This document shows, one piece after another, positions 16,962-25,961 of a DNA stretch of 64,000 bases. The stretch lies in the NCBI GenBank assembly GCA_016705325.1, contig JADIYJ010000008.1, forward strand, positions 129,813 through 193,812, written 5' to 3'. The stretch's first letter is position 1, and every line of letters begins with the position of its first letter. The stretch is from Pseudomonadota bacterium. GTDB lineage: Bacteria > Pseudomonadota > Gammaproteobacteria > Steroidobacterales > Steroidobacteraceae. The notes beneath the pieces are model-generated. The model was not told where the DNA came from, did not search any database, and saw only the letters and a list, made by a program, of their open reading frames with translations. Made by a program: the position numbers and the translations under genes.

Positions 16962-18242
16962 TCAGCGGGTCAGTCGATGCATCAGCAGCGCCGCGCGCTT
17001 CACCTGCAGCGGCAGCGAGTCGAGCAGCACGTACTCACCCGGCGCGTGGTCGTTCTCGCCGTCCGTGCCGAGACCATCGAGGCAGGCGAGGCGTCCATCG
17101 CCGCACACGAAAGCGATGTCACCCGCCCCACGCTCGATCGGCGGCTGGGCGACGATGGGGCCGGCGCCGAGATCACGGCTGGCCGAGTCGAGGACGCCGA
17201 GGATGCGTTCGCTGCCCGGGTTAGGCGCCATCGAGGGATACTCGTTCTCGACGACGATTTCTGCCGACGTCCGCGGCAGGTTTGCAGCGACGATTGCCTG
17301 CATCCTGGCGCGTGCCGATTCGAACTGGGCGGCGCCGAGGTAGCGAAGATCGCCTTCGACGCGGACTTCGCGCGGGATCACGTTGGTCTTGCCGAGCGCG
17401 GTGCCGCTCCTGGTCGCCGTGTCGTAGCTGACGTTAGTGCCGCCCACGATCACCGACGGGTTGTAGGTCAGGTTGGGCTCGCGCAATTCGGTCCGGAACT
17501 GGTCGAGGATGCGTGCAGCCTCGAAAACTGCCCCGTACCCCCGCGTGTCGCCGAAGATTCCGGACGAGTGGCCCTGCACCCCGGTCACGTGCAGGCGCCA
17601 CGAACCGATGCCGCGGCGGCCAATGACAGCCTTGCCGGGCGCCGACCCTTCGAAGGCCAGGGCGATGTCGGCATCTGCAGCCGCCGCCAGCAGCGATTCG
17701 CGCGAAATGAGCTGCGGCGACCCCGGGTCTTCTTCGTCGCCCGTGAAGACGACCGTGACGTTCATGTCGCGGAGCGCGCCCGTGGCCTGCAGCGCACGCA
17801 AGGCTTCGAGCGCGACCAGGTTGCCGCCCTTCATGTCGGACGAGCCCGTGCCGTAAGCCCGGCTGCCGTCGCGCCGGAACGGCTCGCCCTGCAGCACCGT
17901 GTCGAGGTGGCCGATCAACAGCAGACGTGGACCGCCACGCTTGCCGCGGTGGGTCGCAACCAGGTGCCCTGCACGCTTCATCTCCGGGGTTACGCCGACC
18001 CAGCGGGTCTCGAAGCCGAGCGCGCGAAACTCGCGAGCGTAGATCTCGCCCACCGCGCGCACTCCGGCGAGGTTTTCGGTGGCGCTCTGCACGTTCACCG
18101 TCTCGGCCAGCAGTTCGAGCGCCGCGTCGGCACGCCGATCGACGGCAGCTGCAATCCGCTTTTCCAGGGCGGACGGAGCCGCGAGCGCGGTGCCGACCGC
18201 AAGCAGTGCCAGTGCGAACAGTGACAGGGACGCGAGGCGCAA
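16962..18242 (-). CDS. Exported M20-family zinc peptidase (carboxypeptidase G2-like)
   Basis: A 426-residue M20 metallopeptidase with a signal peptide (MRLASLSLFALALLAVGTALA). Zinc and catalytic residues are visible: GHLDTVL (His and catalytic Asp), GSSDMKGGN (bridging Asp), and DEEDPGS (catalytic and zinc Glu pair). The dimerisation domain follows (GIGSWRLHVTGVQGHSSGIFG), and the last ligand region is near CDGRLACLDGLGTDGENDHAPGEY. Periplasmic relatives cleave C-terminal glutamate from folates or small peptides. The substrate is not set by sequence. NnrU lies 24 nt upstream on the same strand. Confidence 0.9.
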   Translation of the reverse strand: MRLASLSLFALALLAVGTALAAPSALEKRIAAAVDRRADAALELLAETVNVQSATENLAGVRAVGEIYAREFRALGFETRWVGVTPEMKRAGHLVATHRGKRGGPRLLLIGHLDTVLQGEPFRRDGSRAYGTGSSDMKGGNLVALEALRALQATGALRDMNVTVVFTGDEEDPGSPQLISRESLLAAAADADIALAFEGSAPGKAVIGRRGIGSWRLHVTGVQGHSSGIFGDTRGYGAVFEAARILDQFRTELREPNLTYNPSVIVGGTNVSYDTATRSGTALGKTNVIPREVRVEGDLRYLGAAQFESARARMQAIVAANLPRTSAEIVVENEYPSMAPNPGSERILGVLDSASRDLGAGPIVAQPPIERGAGDIAFVCGDGRLACLDGLGTDGENDHAPGEYVLLDSLPLQVKRAALLMHRLTR

Positions 18243-18266
18243 GGTGAGGGGCGTCGACGCGCGGGG

Positions 18267-18851
18267 TCAGTGCGGCAGCAGCGGCGGCACGCCGATGAAT
18301 CGTTGGTGCGCCCAGACGATGAACACGGCATACAGTACGAGGCCGCCAACGATCGCGAGCACGTCGTTCATTCGCGACGGTGCTCCCGTGACCATCGGCT
18401 TGCGCTGCACGACGCGCTTGCCGACCGCGATGCGGTCCGCCACGGCCCACGCCAGGAAGCCGCCGAACAGCAGCACGTCGGCGAGGTTGCCATTGACCAG
18501 CAGGTGGGCCAGCGCCCAGGCCTTGGTCGCCGTCAGCATCGGATGCTTCACGGCCGCCCTGATGGCGCCGGGCAGGTACGTCGACAGCAGCAGCGGAAAC
18601 ACCGGCAGCATGAGCAACGCGGCAAGGTGGCGCAGCCACGCCGGCGGCGTGTAGAGCACCGTCGGTTCCGCGCGCGCGAGGCCGTACCCGTGCACGAGCA
18701 TCACGAAGCCAATGACCGATACCATGGAGTAGATCGCCTTCCACGGCGCATCGCCGAGCTTCGCGGCCATGCCGTCCCGCCACGCGGGCGCGACTATCGC
18801 GATCGAGTGCACGCCGAAGAACAGCAGCAGGCCGGCAACCAGGTAGGTCAT
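18267..18851 (-). CDS. NnrU family integral membrane protein
   Basis: A 194-residue membrane protein with about six spans. It opens MTYLVAGLLLFFGVHSIAI and contains the NnrU pattern LPGAIRAAVKHPMLTATKAWALAHLLVNGNLADVLLFGGFLAWAV, which resembles the isoprenylcysteine methyltransferase-like fold. NnrU was named for nitric-oxide-related respiration in alphaproteobacteria, but most homologues have no proven role. Its ATG overlaps the TGA of the upstream LysR gene by 4 nt, so the two are translationally coupled. Confidence 0.9.
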   Translation of the reverse strand: MTYLVAGLLLFFGVHSIAIVAPAWRDGMAAKLGDAPWKAIYSMVSVIGFVMLVHGYGLARAEPTVLYTPPAWLRHLAALLMLPVFPLLLSTYLPGAIRAAVKHPMLTATKAWALAHLLVNGNLADVLLFGGFLAWAVADRIAVGKRVVQRKPMVTGAPSRMNDVLAIVGGLVLYAVFIVWAHQRFIGVPPLLPH

Positions 18852-19828
18852 GTGGGCTCCCTTGGGTCTTGCGCGAGTCTAGCTGACACGGGGGCCGGCA
18901 GCCGGGGTGGCTGCTTGATCCAGCGGCGGACTTCCACGTTCCAGCGCAGCAGCAGGTCCGCGGCGAAATCCGAGAACACGCGCACCTTGGCCAACTGGTG
19001 CCCCGCAGACGGGTAGACGAGTGAAACGGGCGGGCCGGGCACCACGAAGTCCTCGAGGATCAGCTTCAGTTCGCCGCGCCCGACGTACTCGGCCACGAGC
19101 AAGTCACCCGTGTGTGCGATGCCGAGCCCCGCGGTCGCCGCGATGATCGGCGCCTCGACCGAGTTGAACAACATCGAGAATTTCAGCCCTAGACGCTTTG
19201 GCGTGTACGGCGGTGGAAACGACCACTCCGGCGGCGCGCCGGAAGGCGAGGTGAGGCCCACGAGCCTGTGCTCACGCAAATCGTCGGGTGTCTGCGGTTC
19301 GCCGTGGTCCTGCAGGTACGCGGGCGCCGCGCACGTGACGATGCTCACCTGCGACACACGCCGCGCAGCAAGGCCAGCCTGCCGGATCGGCCCGACGCGC
19401 AGCGCCACGTCCACGCGTTCGGCGACGAGATCGACGACGCGATCGTTGAGGCGCAGGTCCAGTTCGATCAGCGGGTAGCGTCGCGTGAATTCGGGCAGGG
19501 CAGGCAGCAACAGGTAGCGCCCGAAGGCGACGGGCACGTCCACCCGCAATTTGCCCTGTGGCTTCGAGCGCGTGTCGCGCACCGTCTCCTCCGCGTCATG
19601 CAGTTCTTCGAGGATGCGGCGCGTGCGGCGCAGGAATTCGGTGCCTTCGGCCGTGAGCGACACCCGGCGCGTCGTCCGGTTGAGCAGGCGTGCGCCGAGG
19701 TGCTTTTCGAGTGCCGCGACGTGTGAACTGGCTGCGGGTCGTGAGATCTCCAGCTCATCGGCAGCCTGGCCGAACGAGCCGCGTTCAGCGACGCGGAGAA
19801 AGACCCGCATTGCGAGCAATTGGTCCAT
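18848..19828 (-). CDS. LysR-family transcriptional regulator
   Basis: A 326-residue LysR protein. The HTH is at residues about 4-60 (LLAMRVFLRVAERGSFGQAADELEISRPAASSHVAALEKHLGARLLNRTTRRVSLT) and the effector domain starts near residue 92. The tail beyond 300 is proline-rich. It is coupled to nnrU downstream and divergent from two tiny membrane-protein genes at 19932 and 20291. Target genes are unknown; the AT-richer 19829-19931 gap is the likely control region. Confidence 0.9.
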   Translation of the reverse strand: MDQLLAMRVFLRVAERGSFGQAADELEISRPAASSHVAALEKHLGARLLNRTTRRVSLTAEGTEFLRRTRRILEELHDAEETVRDTRSKPQGKLRVDVPVAFGRYLLLPALPEFTRRYPLIELDLRLNDRVVDLVAERVDVALRVGPIRQAGLAARRVSQVSIVTCAAPAYLQDHGEPQTPDDLREHRLVGLTSPSGAPPEWSFPPPYTPKRLGLKFSMLFNSVEAPIIAATAGLGIAHTGDLLVAEYVGRGELKLILEDFVVPGPPVSLVYPSAGHQLAKVRVFSDFAADLLLRWNVEVRRWIKQPPRLPAPVSARLAQDPREPT

Positions 19829-19931
19829 GTTGCGATTGTTCTGAAAAATGAAATAGAGTGCAACGGTTATTCTGATTTATTACCACAAAGACCGAGCGTA
19901 CCTTGTGCCTCACAAACGCAGGAGGCTCGTC

Positions 19932-20060
19932 ATGTTCAACCGCAAGCAGTCCCAGGTTTCGTTCTTCCAGATCGCCATCGGCTCCAGCCTGGTCGTGTCC
20001 GTCGCCTTCGTCGTGACGATCCTGGTCGAGGCGGTGGCGGGTATGCAGAGTTACCTCTGA
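19932..20060 (+). CDS. 42-residue single-span membrane protein
   Basis: A short gene with a near-ideal GGAGG eight bases before the ATG. It encodes MFNRKQSQVSFFQIAIGSSL..., that is, a polar N-terminus, one membrane helix (about residues 12-36, rich in V, I, A) with a glutamate inside its end, and a short tail ending QSYL. It shows no family I recognise. A hairpin (20080-20104) follows the stop, consistent with a small monocistronic transcript. It is divergent from the LysR gene. Coding status rests on the ribosome site and the membrane pattern. Confidence 0.62.
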   Translation: MFNRKQSQVSFFQIAIGSSLVVSVAFVVTILVEAVAGMQSYL

Positions 20061-20079
20061 GGCATGTGCAAACCCCGCT

Positions 20080-20104
20080 GGAATCGCTCACCTGCGGCGA
20101 TTCC
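20080..20104 (+). terminator. Hairpin after the 42-residue gene
   Basis: Perfect 8-bp stem GGAATCGC / GCGATTCC with a 9-nt loop, 19 nt after the stop at 20060. Only a weak T stretch follows (GTTTATTG), so it may be a weak terminator or an mRNA-stabilising hairpin. Confidence 0.45.
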
Positions 20105-20290
20105 GGTGCGTTTATTGAACAAAAACTTCAATAAATACATAGTACTGTAGCTCTGCTGCGCCGCAGCACGATTTGCGCTAGACTATGCCTCGATCGCCCG
20201 GTCGTGAGTTGGTCAACCACCTCGCTCGACCCCTCCCCCCTCCCGTGGGGCGGCACCGACTCCGACCTTGCGATCCTTGCAGGAGGTCGT

Positions 20291-20404
20291 ATGGAAAAGC
20301 TCACTGAAAGATATCCCTGGGTTCTGGCGTTCTGGCTGGCCGCCGCCGTTGCCGCTGCCTTCCTGATCGTCGCTCACGCGCTGCGCCACAGCATCGTCAG
20401 TTGA
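20291..20404 (+). CDS. 37-residue single-span membrane protein
   Basis: A second tiny gene with a perfect AGGAGG before ATG 20291. It encodes MEKLTERYPWVLAFWLAAAV..., one hydrophobic helix (about residues 9-30) flanked by charged residues and ending RHSIVS. The upstream 20105-20290 stretch holds an AT-rich segment (around 20108-20150) that could be a promoter. It is not obviously homologous to the 42-residue protein but shares size, topology and strong ribosome site. Function unknown. Confidence 0.62.
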   Translation: MEKLTERYPWVLAFWLAAAVAAAFLIVAHALRHSIVS

Positions 20405-20503
20405 ACTGACGCGCGATCTTATGACTGGCGTCGGTACCGGTGCGGGCTCGTAGTAGGCTGCGCCCGGGCGGACCCTCCGCACCGCCAATGCCGAGCCCAG
20501 CCG

Positions 20504-21964
20504 ATGAACAATTCCCCCGCCGAAGAATCGCTCGACCCGGCCGACTGGGAGGCATTGCGCCGCCTGGCGCATCAGGCAATCGACGATGGCTTCGACTACC
20601 TGCAGGGTGCCCGTGACCGGCCCGTCTGGCAGCCGGTGCCAGAAGCGATCGTCGCGCGACTGCGCCAGCCCGCACCCAGGTCGCCGCAGGGCGCCGAATC
20701 GGCCTACGGCGAGTTCAAGGAAATCGTGATGCCTTATTCGATGGGCAACACGCATCCGCGCTTCTGGTCGTGGTTCATGGGCAACGGCACTCCCTTCGCG
20801 GCCGTCGGCGATTTCCTGGCGGCCGTGCTCAACCCCAACATGGGGGGCGGCAACCACGCGCCGAATCATGTCGAGGCGCAGGTCGTCGACTGGTGCAAGG
20901 AGATCGCGGGCTTCCCCGTGGAATCGAGCGGCCTGCTCGTGAGCGGCGGCTCCATGGCGAACTTCGTCGGCCTCGCAGTCGCACGCAACTCCCGGTCCGG
21001 GGTCGACGTGCGGGCCGAAGGGGTTGTCGCCATCCCGCGCCCGCTCATGACGTATGCTTCGGTCGAGGTGCACAGCTGCGTGCAGAAGGCGATCGAGTCG
21101 CTTGGCCTCGGTGCGCGTTCGCTGCGCAAGGTGCCGGTCAACGCCGATTTCGAGATCGACATCGGCGCGCTCGAGCGCATGATCGCGGAGGACCGTGCCG
21201 CAGGCCGGCAACCGTTCTGCGTCATCGGCAACGCGGCTACGATCAACACCGGTGCGACGGACGACCTCGACGCGCTCGCCACGCTCTGCGAACGCGAGCA
21301 GCTATGGTTCCACGTCGACGGTGCAATCGGCGCGCTGCTCGCGCTGGCGCCAGGGCACCGCCACCTGGTGCGCGGCATGGAACGCGCGGACTCCGTCACG
21401 CTCGACCTGCACAAGTGGTTGCACGTGCCGTTCGAAGCGGCGTGCGTGCTGGTGCGTGATCGCAGGGCGCACCGCGAAGCGTTTGCCCTGACGCCGGAAT
21501 ACCTCGAACGCACCGAGCGCGGGCTCGCGAGCGGCGCGCTCTGGTTCAGCGAATACGGGTTGCAGCTTTCGCGTGGCTTCCGTGCGCTGAAAGTGTGGCT
21601 ATCGATCAAGGAGCACGGGCTCGATCGCTTCGGCCGCCTGATCGACCGCAACATCGCGCAGGCGCACGAACTCGCCGCCCTGGTTGCGGCGGAGCCCGAG
21701 CTCGAACTGCTGGCGCCCGTCGCGACCAACATCGTCTGCTTCCGTTACAACCCGGGCAGTCTTGGTGACGAGCAGCTCAATGCCCTGAACGAGGAACTGC
21801 TGATCCGCCTGCACGAAAGCGGGATCGCCGCGCCCTCCTATACGACGCTGCGCGGCCGCTATTGCCTGCGCGCCGCGATCGTCAATTTCCGGACGACGAG
21901 CGCCGACCTGCCGGTGCTCGTGAGTGCCGTCAGGGAGATCGGGGCGTCACTCCCGCGTCCTTGA
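20504..21964 (+). CDS. PLP-dependent group II amino-acid decarboxylase family protein
   Basis: A 486-residue fold-type I PLP enzyme of the aromatic-L-amino-acid/glutamate decarboxylase family. Evidence in order: NTHPRFWSWFMGNGTP, GGSMANFVGLAVARN, HSCVQKAIESLG, AATINTGATDDLDAL, WFHVDGAIGALLAL (PLP aspartate/histidine region) and LDLHKWLHVPFEA with the Schiff-base lysine K304. The C-terminal domain is complete. Substrate is uncertain: tyrosine, tryptophan and phenylalanine are usual, but the family also holds aldehyde synthases. It stands alone upstream and its tail overlaps the convergent lactonase gene by 35 bp. Confidence 0.88.
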   Translation: MNNSPAEESLDPADWEALRRLAHQAIDDGFDYLQGARDRPVWQPVPEAIVARLRQPAPRSPQGAESAYGEFKEIVMPYSMGNTHPRFWSWFMGNGTPFAAVGDFLAAVLNPNMGGGNHAPNHVEAQVVDWCKEIAGFPVESSGLLVSGGSMANFVGLAVARNSRSGVDVRAEGVVAIPRPLMTYASVEVHSCVQKAIESLGLGARSLRKVPVNADFEIDIGALERMIAEDRAAGRQPFCVIGNAATINTGATDDLDALATLCEREQLWFHVDGAIGALLALAPGHRHLVRGMERADSVTLDLHKWLHVPFEAACVLVRDRRAHREAFALTPEYLERTERGLASGALWFSEYGLQLSRGFRALKVWLSIKEHGLDRFGRLIDRNIAQAHELAALVAAEPELELLAPVATNIVCFRYNPGSLGDEQLNALNEELLIRLHESGIAAPSYTTLRGRYCLRAAIVNFRTTSADLPVLVSAVREIGASLPRP

Positions 21965-23066
21965 GCGGCAGGACGCCGAAGGCGTCGGCATGCAGGCTCT
22001 GCACGTAGAGCACGCCGTCGCGCTCGGTTGCGCCGCTCGTCTCGGGTAGTTTTCCCGTCGGATCCTGCAGGTCGAGCAGGACGTGGCCCTGTTCGTCGAA
22101 GGCAATGACGTGGCCGTACGCGGCTGGCACGGGCCACAGCGACTTCGGCAGGCGCAGCGTCAGGGCGCGCAGCCACGGTCTGCCCGACATGCCGTCGATC
22201 GCATCGCTGCGCGGCTTGGTGAAACCGGTCCAGAAGCGTCCATCCGCACCGCGCGTGACGTTATCCGGGAACCCGGGAAGGTTATCGAGCAGGACCGTGA
22301 CACCCGCGGAATTATCGCGCACGGCCTTGCCGGCATCGATCGCATCCGAACCGCGGGCGATCTTCAGGACGCGGTACCTGCCGGTCTCCGCGACGATCAG
22401 CGACTGCTCGTCGGCGGTCAGTGCGACGCCGTTCGGAAAGCAGAGGCCGGTGGCGACGATGCGGGTCTCGCCCGTCGCAGGGTCGTATTCGAGCACGCGT
22501 CCGCTGCACGATTGCTCGATGATGTCGAACAATGCAGCGTCGAACGTGCCGTATTCCTGCGGCGACATCCGCTGCGTGGCATCGGTGAACACCATGCGGC
22601 CGTCCGCAGCGACCACGACGGCATCGGCATAGCGAATGGGATCGCCACCCACGCTGCTGGCCAGCACACGAACGCTGCCGTCTGCTTCCAGGGCCAGCAG
22701 GCCGCGCAGCGCGTCGGCGATGATCAGCCGGCCATTCGCGTCGAAGTCGAGGCCGAGCGGCCGGCCAGCCGTGTTGGCCACGGTCTCGATCGAACTGCCG
22801 TCGGCATTCATTCTGAGCACGGCGCCCGACAGCGTTGCCGTGTACAGCCTGCCGTCCGGACCAAAGGCGATGTGTTCGGGCCCGACTTCCGGTGTCACCG
22901 CGACGAGCTGTAATTGCGCCAGGCGCTCGTTGCGCGCGTGAGCCCCGACATAGCCTGCCGACTTTGGCGCATTCCAGGCCACGGGTGCGACGGGAACGGG
23001 CCACGCGAGCAGGTAGACCGCTGCTGCCGCAATGACGGCGCCGGCAAGCAATAGACCGTTGCGCAT
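21930..23066 (-). CDS. SMP-30/gluconolactonase/strictosidine synthase-like protein
   Basis: A 378-residue six-bladed beta-propeller with an N-terminal membrane anchor or signal (LLLAGAVIAAAAVYLLAW). Blades carry family motifs: VGPEHIAFGPDGRLYTATLSG, GRPLGLDFDANGRLIIADALRG, ATGLCFPNGVALTADEQSLIVAETGRYR and LPGFPDNVTRGADGRFWTG. Members hydrolyse lactones or esters. It begins 31 nt after the beta-keto acid cleavage gene on the same strand, so it is probably the sixth gene of the catabolic operon and may act on a lactone formed from, or feeding, that pathway. Overlaps the convergent decarboxylase end. Confidence 0.82.
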   Translation of the reverse strand: MRNGLLLAGAVIAAAAVYLLAWPVPVAPVAWNAPKSAGYVGAHARNERLAQLQLVAVTPEVGPEHIAFGPDGRLYTATLSGAVLRMNADGSSIETVANTAGRPLGLDFDANGRLIIADALRGLLALEADGSVRVLASSVGGDPIRYADAVVVAADGRMVFTDATQRMSPQEYGTFDAALFDIIEQSCSGRVLEYDPATGETRIVATGLCFPNGVALTADEQSLIVAETGRYRVLKIARGSDAIDAGKAVRDNSAGVTVLLDNLPGFPDNVTRGADGRFWTGFTKPRSDAIDGMSGRPWLRALTLRLPKSLWPVPAAYGHVIAFDEQGHVLLDLQDPTGKLPETSGATERDGVLYVQSLHADAFGVLPLKDAGVTPRSP

Positions 23067-23097
23067 CGAACCTCTCCTCAGTCGACGCCCGTCGGGA

Positions 23098-23964
23098 TCA
23101 GGTGGCGAGGTGCAGCATCTTGCGCGCTTCAGCCGGTGTCGCGCACTCGCGTCCCGCCGCGCGCGCCAGGCCGACGATGGCGTCGATCAGTTCGCCATTG
23201 CTGCGCGCCTTGCGTCCGTCCGGCAGGTAGAACGTGTCCTCGAGGCCGGTGCGCAGGTTGCCGCCAAGTTCTGCAGCACGACGATGCAGCGGCCAGACGT
23301 TCTCGCGGCCGATCGCAGTGACCTGCCAGGTGGCGTCGGCAGGCAACAGTCCGATCAGGACCGGCAGCAGCGCCGGATCGGCCGGCATGCCGGACTCGAC
23401 CCCCATGACGAAGTTGAGGTCTGGGTGGCCGCGATACAGCCCTGAGCGCAGGAACATGTCGACGCTGCGCACGATGCCGACGTCGAAGCATTCGAATTCG
23501 GGCAATGCGCCGGTCTCCTGCATCACCTGCAGGAAGGCCGCGACTTTCTCCACCGGGTTGTCGAAGAGCATCGGCGGCCAGGCCCAGCGACCGTCGCTGC
23601 GCATCTTCAGGTAGTTCAGCGAACCCGCGTTGGCGGCTGCAATCTCGGGCTTCACGGCCCGGATGCAGGCGACCGGACCCGAGATATCCGGACCCACGAT
23701 GCCGGTGGACTGGTTGAAGACGATGCCCGGGCAGGCTCCGCGGATCGCCTGCGCGATCGCGACGGCGACCGCCGGCTCCCAGCTGGGCAGGTGACCCTTG
23801 CCCGCGGCTTGCTGGCGATAATGAACGTGCACGACGCTGGCCCCCGCGTCGAAGGCCGCCCGTGCCTCGCGTGCCATTTGTTCCGGCGTCACCGGCACGT
23901 TGTGCTGCGCGGGATCCGTCAGCACGCCGGTCAGGGCGCAGGTCACGATGACTTTGGCGTTCAT
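23098..23964 (-). CDS. Beta-keto acid cleavage enzyme (BKACE, DUF849)
   Basis: A 288-residue (beta/alpha)8 zinc enzyme of the 3-keto-5-aminohexanoate cleavage (Kce) family. It starts MNAKVIVTCALTGVLT and shows the HVHYRQ zinc histidine pair (HxH), the NQSTGIVGPDISG block and the late GGNLRTGLEDTFYLPDG block with its conserved arginine/glutamate. BKACE enzymes condense a beta-keto acid with acetyl-CoA, giving acetoacetate and a new acyl-CoA. Its ATG overlaps the TGA of the biotin carboxylase, so it belongs tightly to this operon, in the place where HMG-CoA lyase sits in leucine-degradation clusters. Confidence 0.88.
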   Translation of the reverse strand: MNAKVIVTCALTGVLTDPAQHNVPVTPEQMAREARAAFDAGASVVHVHYRQQAAGKGHLPSWEPAVAVAIAQAIRGACPGIVFNQSTGIVGPDISGPVACIRAVKPEIAAANAGSLNYLKMRSDGRWAWPPMLFDNPVEKVAAFLQVMQETGALPEFECFDVGIVRSVDMFLRSGLYRGHPDLNFVMGVESGMPADPALLPVLIGLLPADATWQVTAIGRENVWPLHRRAAELGGNLRTGLEDTFYLPDGRKARSNGELIDAIVGLARAAGRECATPAEARKMLHLAT

Positions 23965-25961
23965 GCAGACTCTCCTTCGTACCGCACGAGCACCTGGCCG
24001 GGGACGACCTGGTCGCCCGCCTTGATGGCAACGTCCGCGATCGGGCCGGCACGTGCGGCGCGGATCTCGTGCTCCATTTTCATCGCCTCGAGCACGACGA
24101 GTCGATCGCCCTTGGCGACCGTCAGGCCGGTCGTCGCGGCCACTTCGACCACCCGGCCGTTGATGGCCGCACGAACTTCCATCGCGGCCGCGCCATCGGT
24201 CTCGCTCGAACGCGCGGGCTCGCGCCGCCGGCAATTGAAGACGAAATCGCCCTGCAATGTGTGCAGCCACAGCGTCGTGCCCGACCAGGCGTAGCGATAG
24301 TCGATGTGCTCGCCATCAATGATCGCCTTCGCCTGCATTCCGGTCGTGACCGGCACCGCCTGCAGCTGGATCTGGCCCGCGGCGTGTTCCACCCGCGCGC
24401 TGCCGGGTGTCAGGTACAGACGCCCGCGCATCTCGGTGCTTGCGCCCGCCAAGGCCGCAGGTGCGTGCCAGCGCAGTCGCCACGGTTGCGGCAATGGCCG
24501 GCCGGTGCTCCAGTTGCGCCACGCTGCTGCCGTGCATTCGGCTTCCGGCGCGCCGGCGACGGAAATCCAGGCGGCCAACGCCCAGAGCCTCGCGTCGGGC
24601 TGCGGCTGACGAGTCTCGGCAGCGCCAAAGTGCCGTTCGATGAAGGCCGTTGACACGTCGAATCCCGCGCGGAAGCTCTCATGCCGGAGCAGGCGGCCGA
24701 GAAACGCACGATTGCTCTGCAGGCCGAGCAGCACGGTTCGGTCGACCGCTGCAGCGAGCTGATCGATGCACTGCTCCCGCGTCGGCGCATGCGCGATCAG
24801 CTTGGCGACCATCGAGTCGTACCAGGCCGGGACCTCGGCGCCCGCCCGCAACGCGTGATCGCAGCGGACGCCCGTGGGCGGTGACCAGTCCACGATCGTG
24901 CCGCTGCCAGGCATGAAGTCGTCCATCGGCGACTCGGCACACAGCCGCACTTCGATGGCGTGGCCGCGCAACTGCACTTCGTCCTGCCGCAAGGGCAGCG
25001 GTTCGCCGCGCGCCACGCGCAATTGCCATTCGACCAGATCGAGGCCCGTGACGCATTCGGTCACCGGGTGCTCGACCTGGAGCCGTGTGTTCATTTCCAT
25101 GAAGTAGAAGTGGCCCGCGCGGTCGAGCAGGAATTCGACGGTGCCGGCGCCGACGTAGCCGATCTCGCGCGCAACGGCCACGGCAGCGGCTCCCATGCGC
25201 ACGCGCAGCTCGGCATTCACGGCCGGCGAGGGGGATTCCTCGATGAGCTTCTGGTGCCTGCGCTGCACGGAGCAGTCGCGTTCGCCGAGGTGCAGGACGT
25301 TGCCGTGCGCATCCGCAAACACCTGGATCTCCACGTGACGGGGTTCGACCAAAGCACGTTCGAGGATCAGCCGCCCGTCGCCGAAAGACTTGGCCGCTTC
25401 CGCGGCCGCCGAGCGGAGGGCGTCCGGCAGGCCCGGCGCGCTCTGCACCAGCCGCATGCCGCGCCCGCCGCCGCCGCCGGCGGCCTTCACCATCACCGGG
25501 TAGCCGATGCGGTCCGCTTCGTGCTGGAGGATGGCGGGATCCTGATCGTCACCGTCGTAGCCGGGCACGACAGCGATGCCAGCGGCGGCCATGCGCTGCC
25601 GCGCACGCGCCTTGTCACCCATCGCGTCGATCGCCGCGGGCGGTGGACCAACGAAGACGAGACCGGCGGCGGTGACGGCGGCGGCAAATGCGGCGTTCTC
25701 GGAAAGAAAACCGTAACCCGGATGAATCGCGTCCGCGCCTGACGCGCGCGCCGCCGCGAGCAGCTTGTCGATGCGCCGGTAGCTGTCCGCCGCGGCGAGG
25801 CCGCCCAGTGGCACGGTATCGTCGCAGGCAGCAACGTGCACGCTGCCGCGGTCGGCGTCGGAGTAGACGGCGACGGTCGCAATTCCCATCTGCCGGGCGG
25901 TGCGGGCGATGCGCGTGACGATCTCGCCGCGGTTGGCGATGAGCAGGCGATGCACGGGCAT
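23961..25961 (-). CDS. Acyl-CoA carboxylase alpha subunit (biotin carboxylase + BCCP)
   Basis: A 666-residue alpha subunit of the methylcrotonyl-/geranyl-CoA carboxylase type. Start at 25961 gives MPVHRLLIANRGEIVTRIARTARQMG, overlapping the hydratase stop; an upstream ATG at 26000 is unlikely. Domains: biotin carboxylase N-domain (1-115), ATP-grasp (about 116-320) with KAAGGGGGRGMRLV and EMNTRLQVEHPVTE, C-domain to about 445, a linker domain, and the biotinyl domain with EAMKME, biotin attached at K628. It carboxylates an acyl-CoA with its beta partner encoded at 27959-29575. Confidence 0.92.
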   Translation of the reverse strand: MPVHRLLIANRGEIVTRIARTARQMGIATVAVYSDADRGSVHVAACDDTVPLGGLAAADSYRRIDKLLAAARASGADAIHPGYGFLSENAAFAAAVTAAGLVFVGPPPAAIDAMGDKARARQRMAAAGIAVVPGYDGDDQDPAILQHEADRIGYPVMVKAAGGGGGRGMRLVQSAPGLPDALRSAAAEAAKSFGDGRLILERALVEPRHVEIQVFADAHGNVLHLGERDCSVQRRHQKLIEESPSPAVNAELRVRMGAAAVAVAREIGYVGAGTVEFLLDRAGHFYFMEMNTRLQVEHPVTECVTGLDLVEWQLRVARGEPLPLRQDEVQLRGHAIEVRLCAESPMDDFMPGSGTIVDWSPPTGVRCDHALRAGAEVPAWYDSMVAKLIAHAPTREQCIDQLAAAVDRTVLLGLQSNRAFLGRLLRHESFRAGFDVSTAFIERHFGAAETRQPQPDARLWALAAWISVAGAPEAECTAAAWRNWSTGRPLPQPWRLRWHAPAALAGASTEMRGRLYLTPGSARVEHAAGQIQLQAVPVTTGMQAKAIIDGEHIDYRYAWSGTTLWLHTLQGDFVFNCRRREPARSSETDGAAAMEVRAAINGRVVEVAATTGLTVAKGDRLVVLEAMKMEHEIRAARAGPIADVAIKAGDQVVPGQVLVRYEGESA

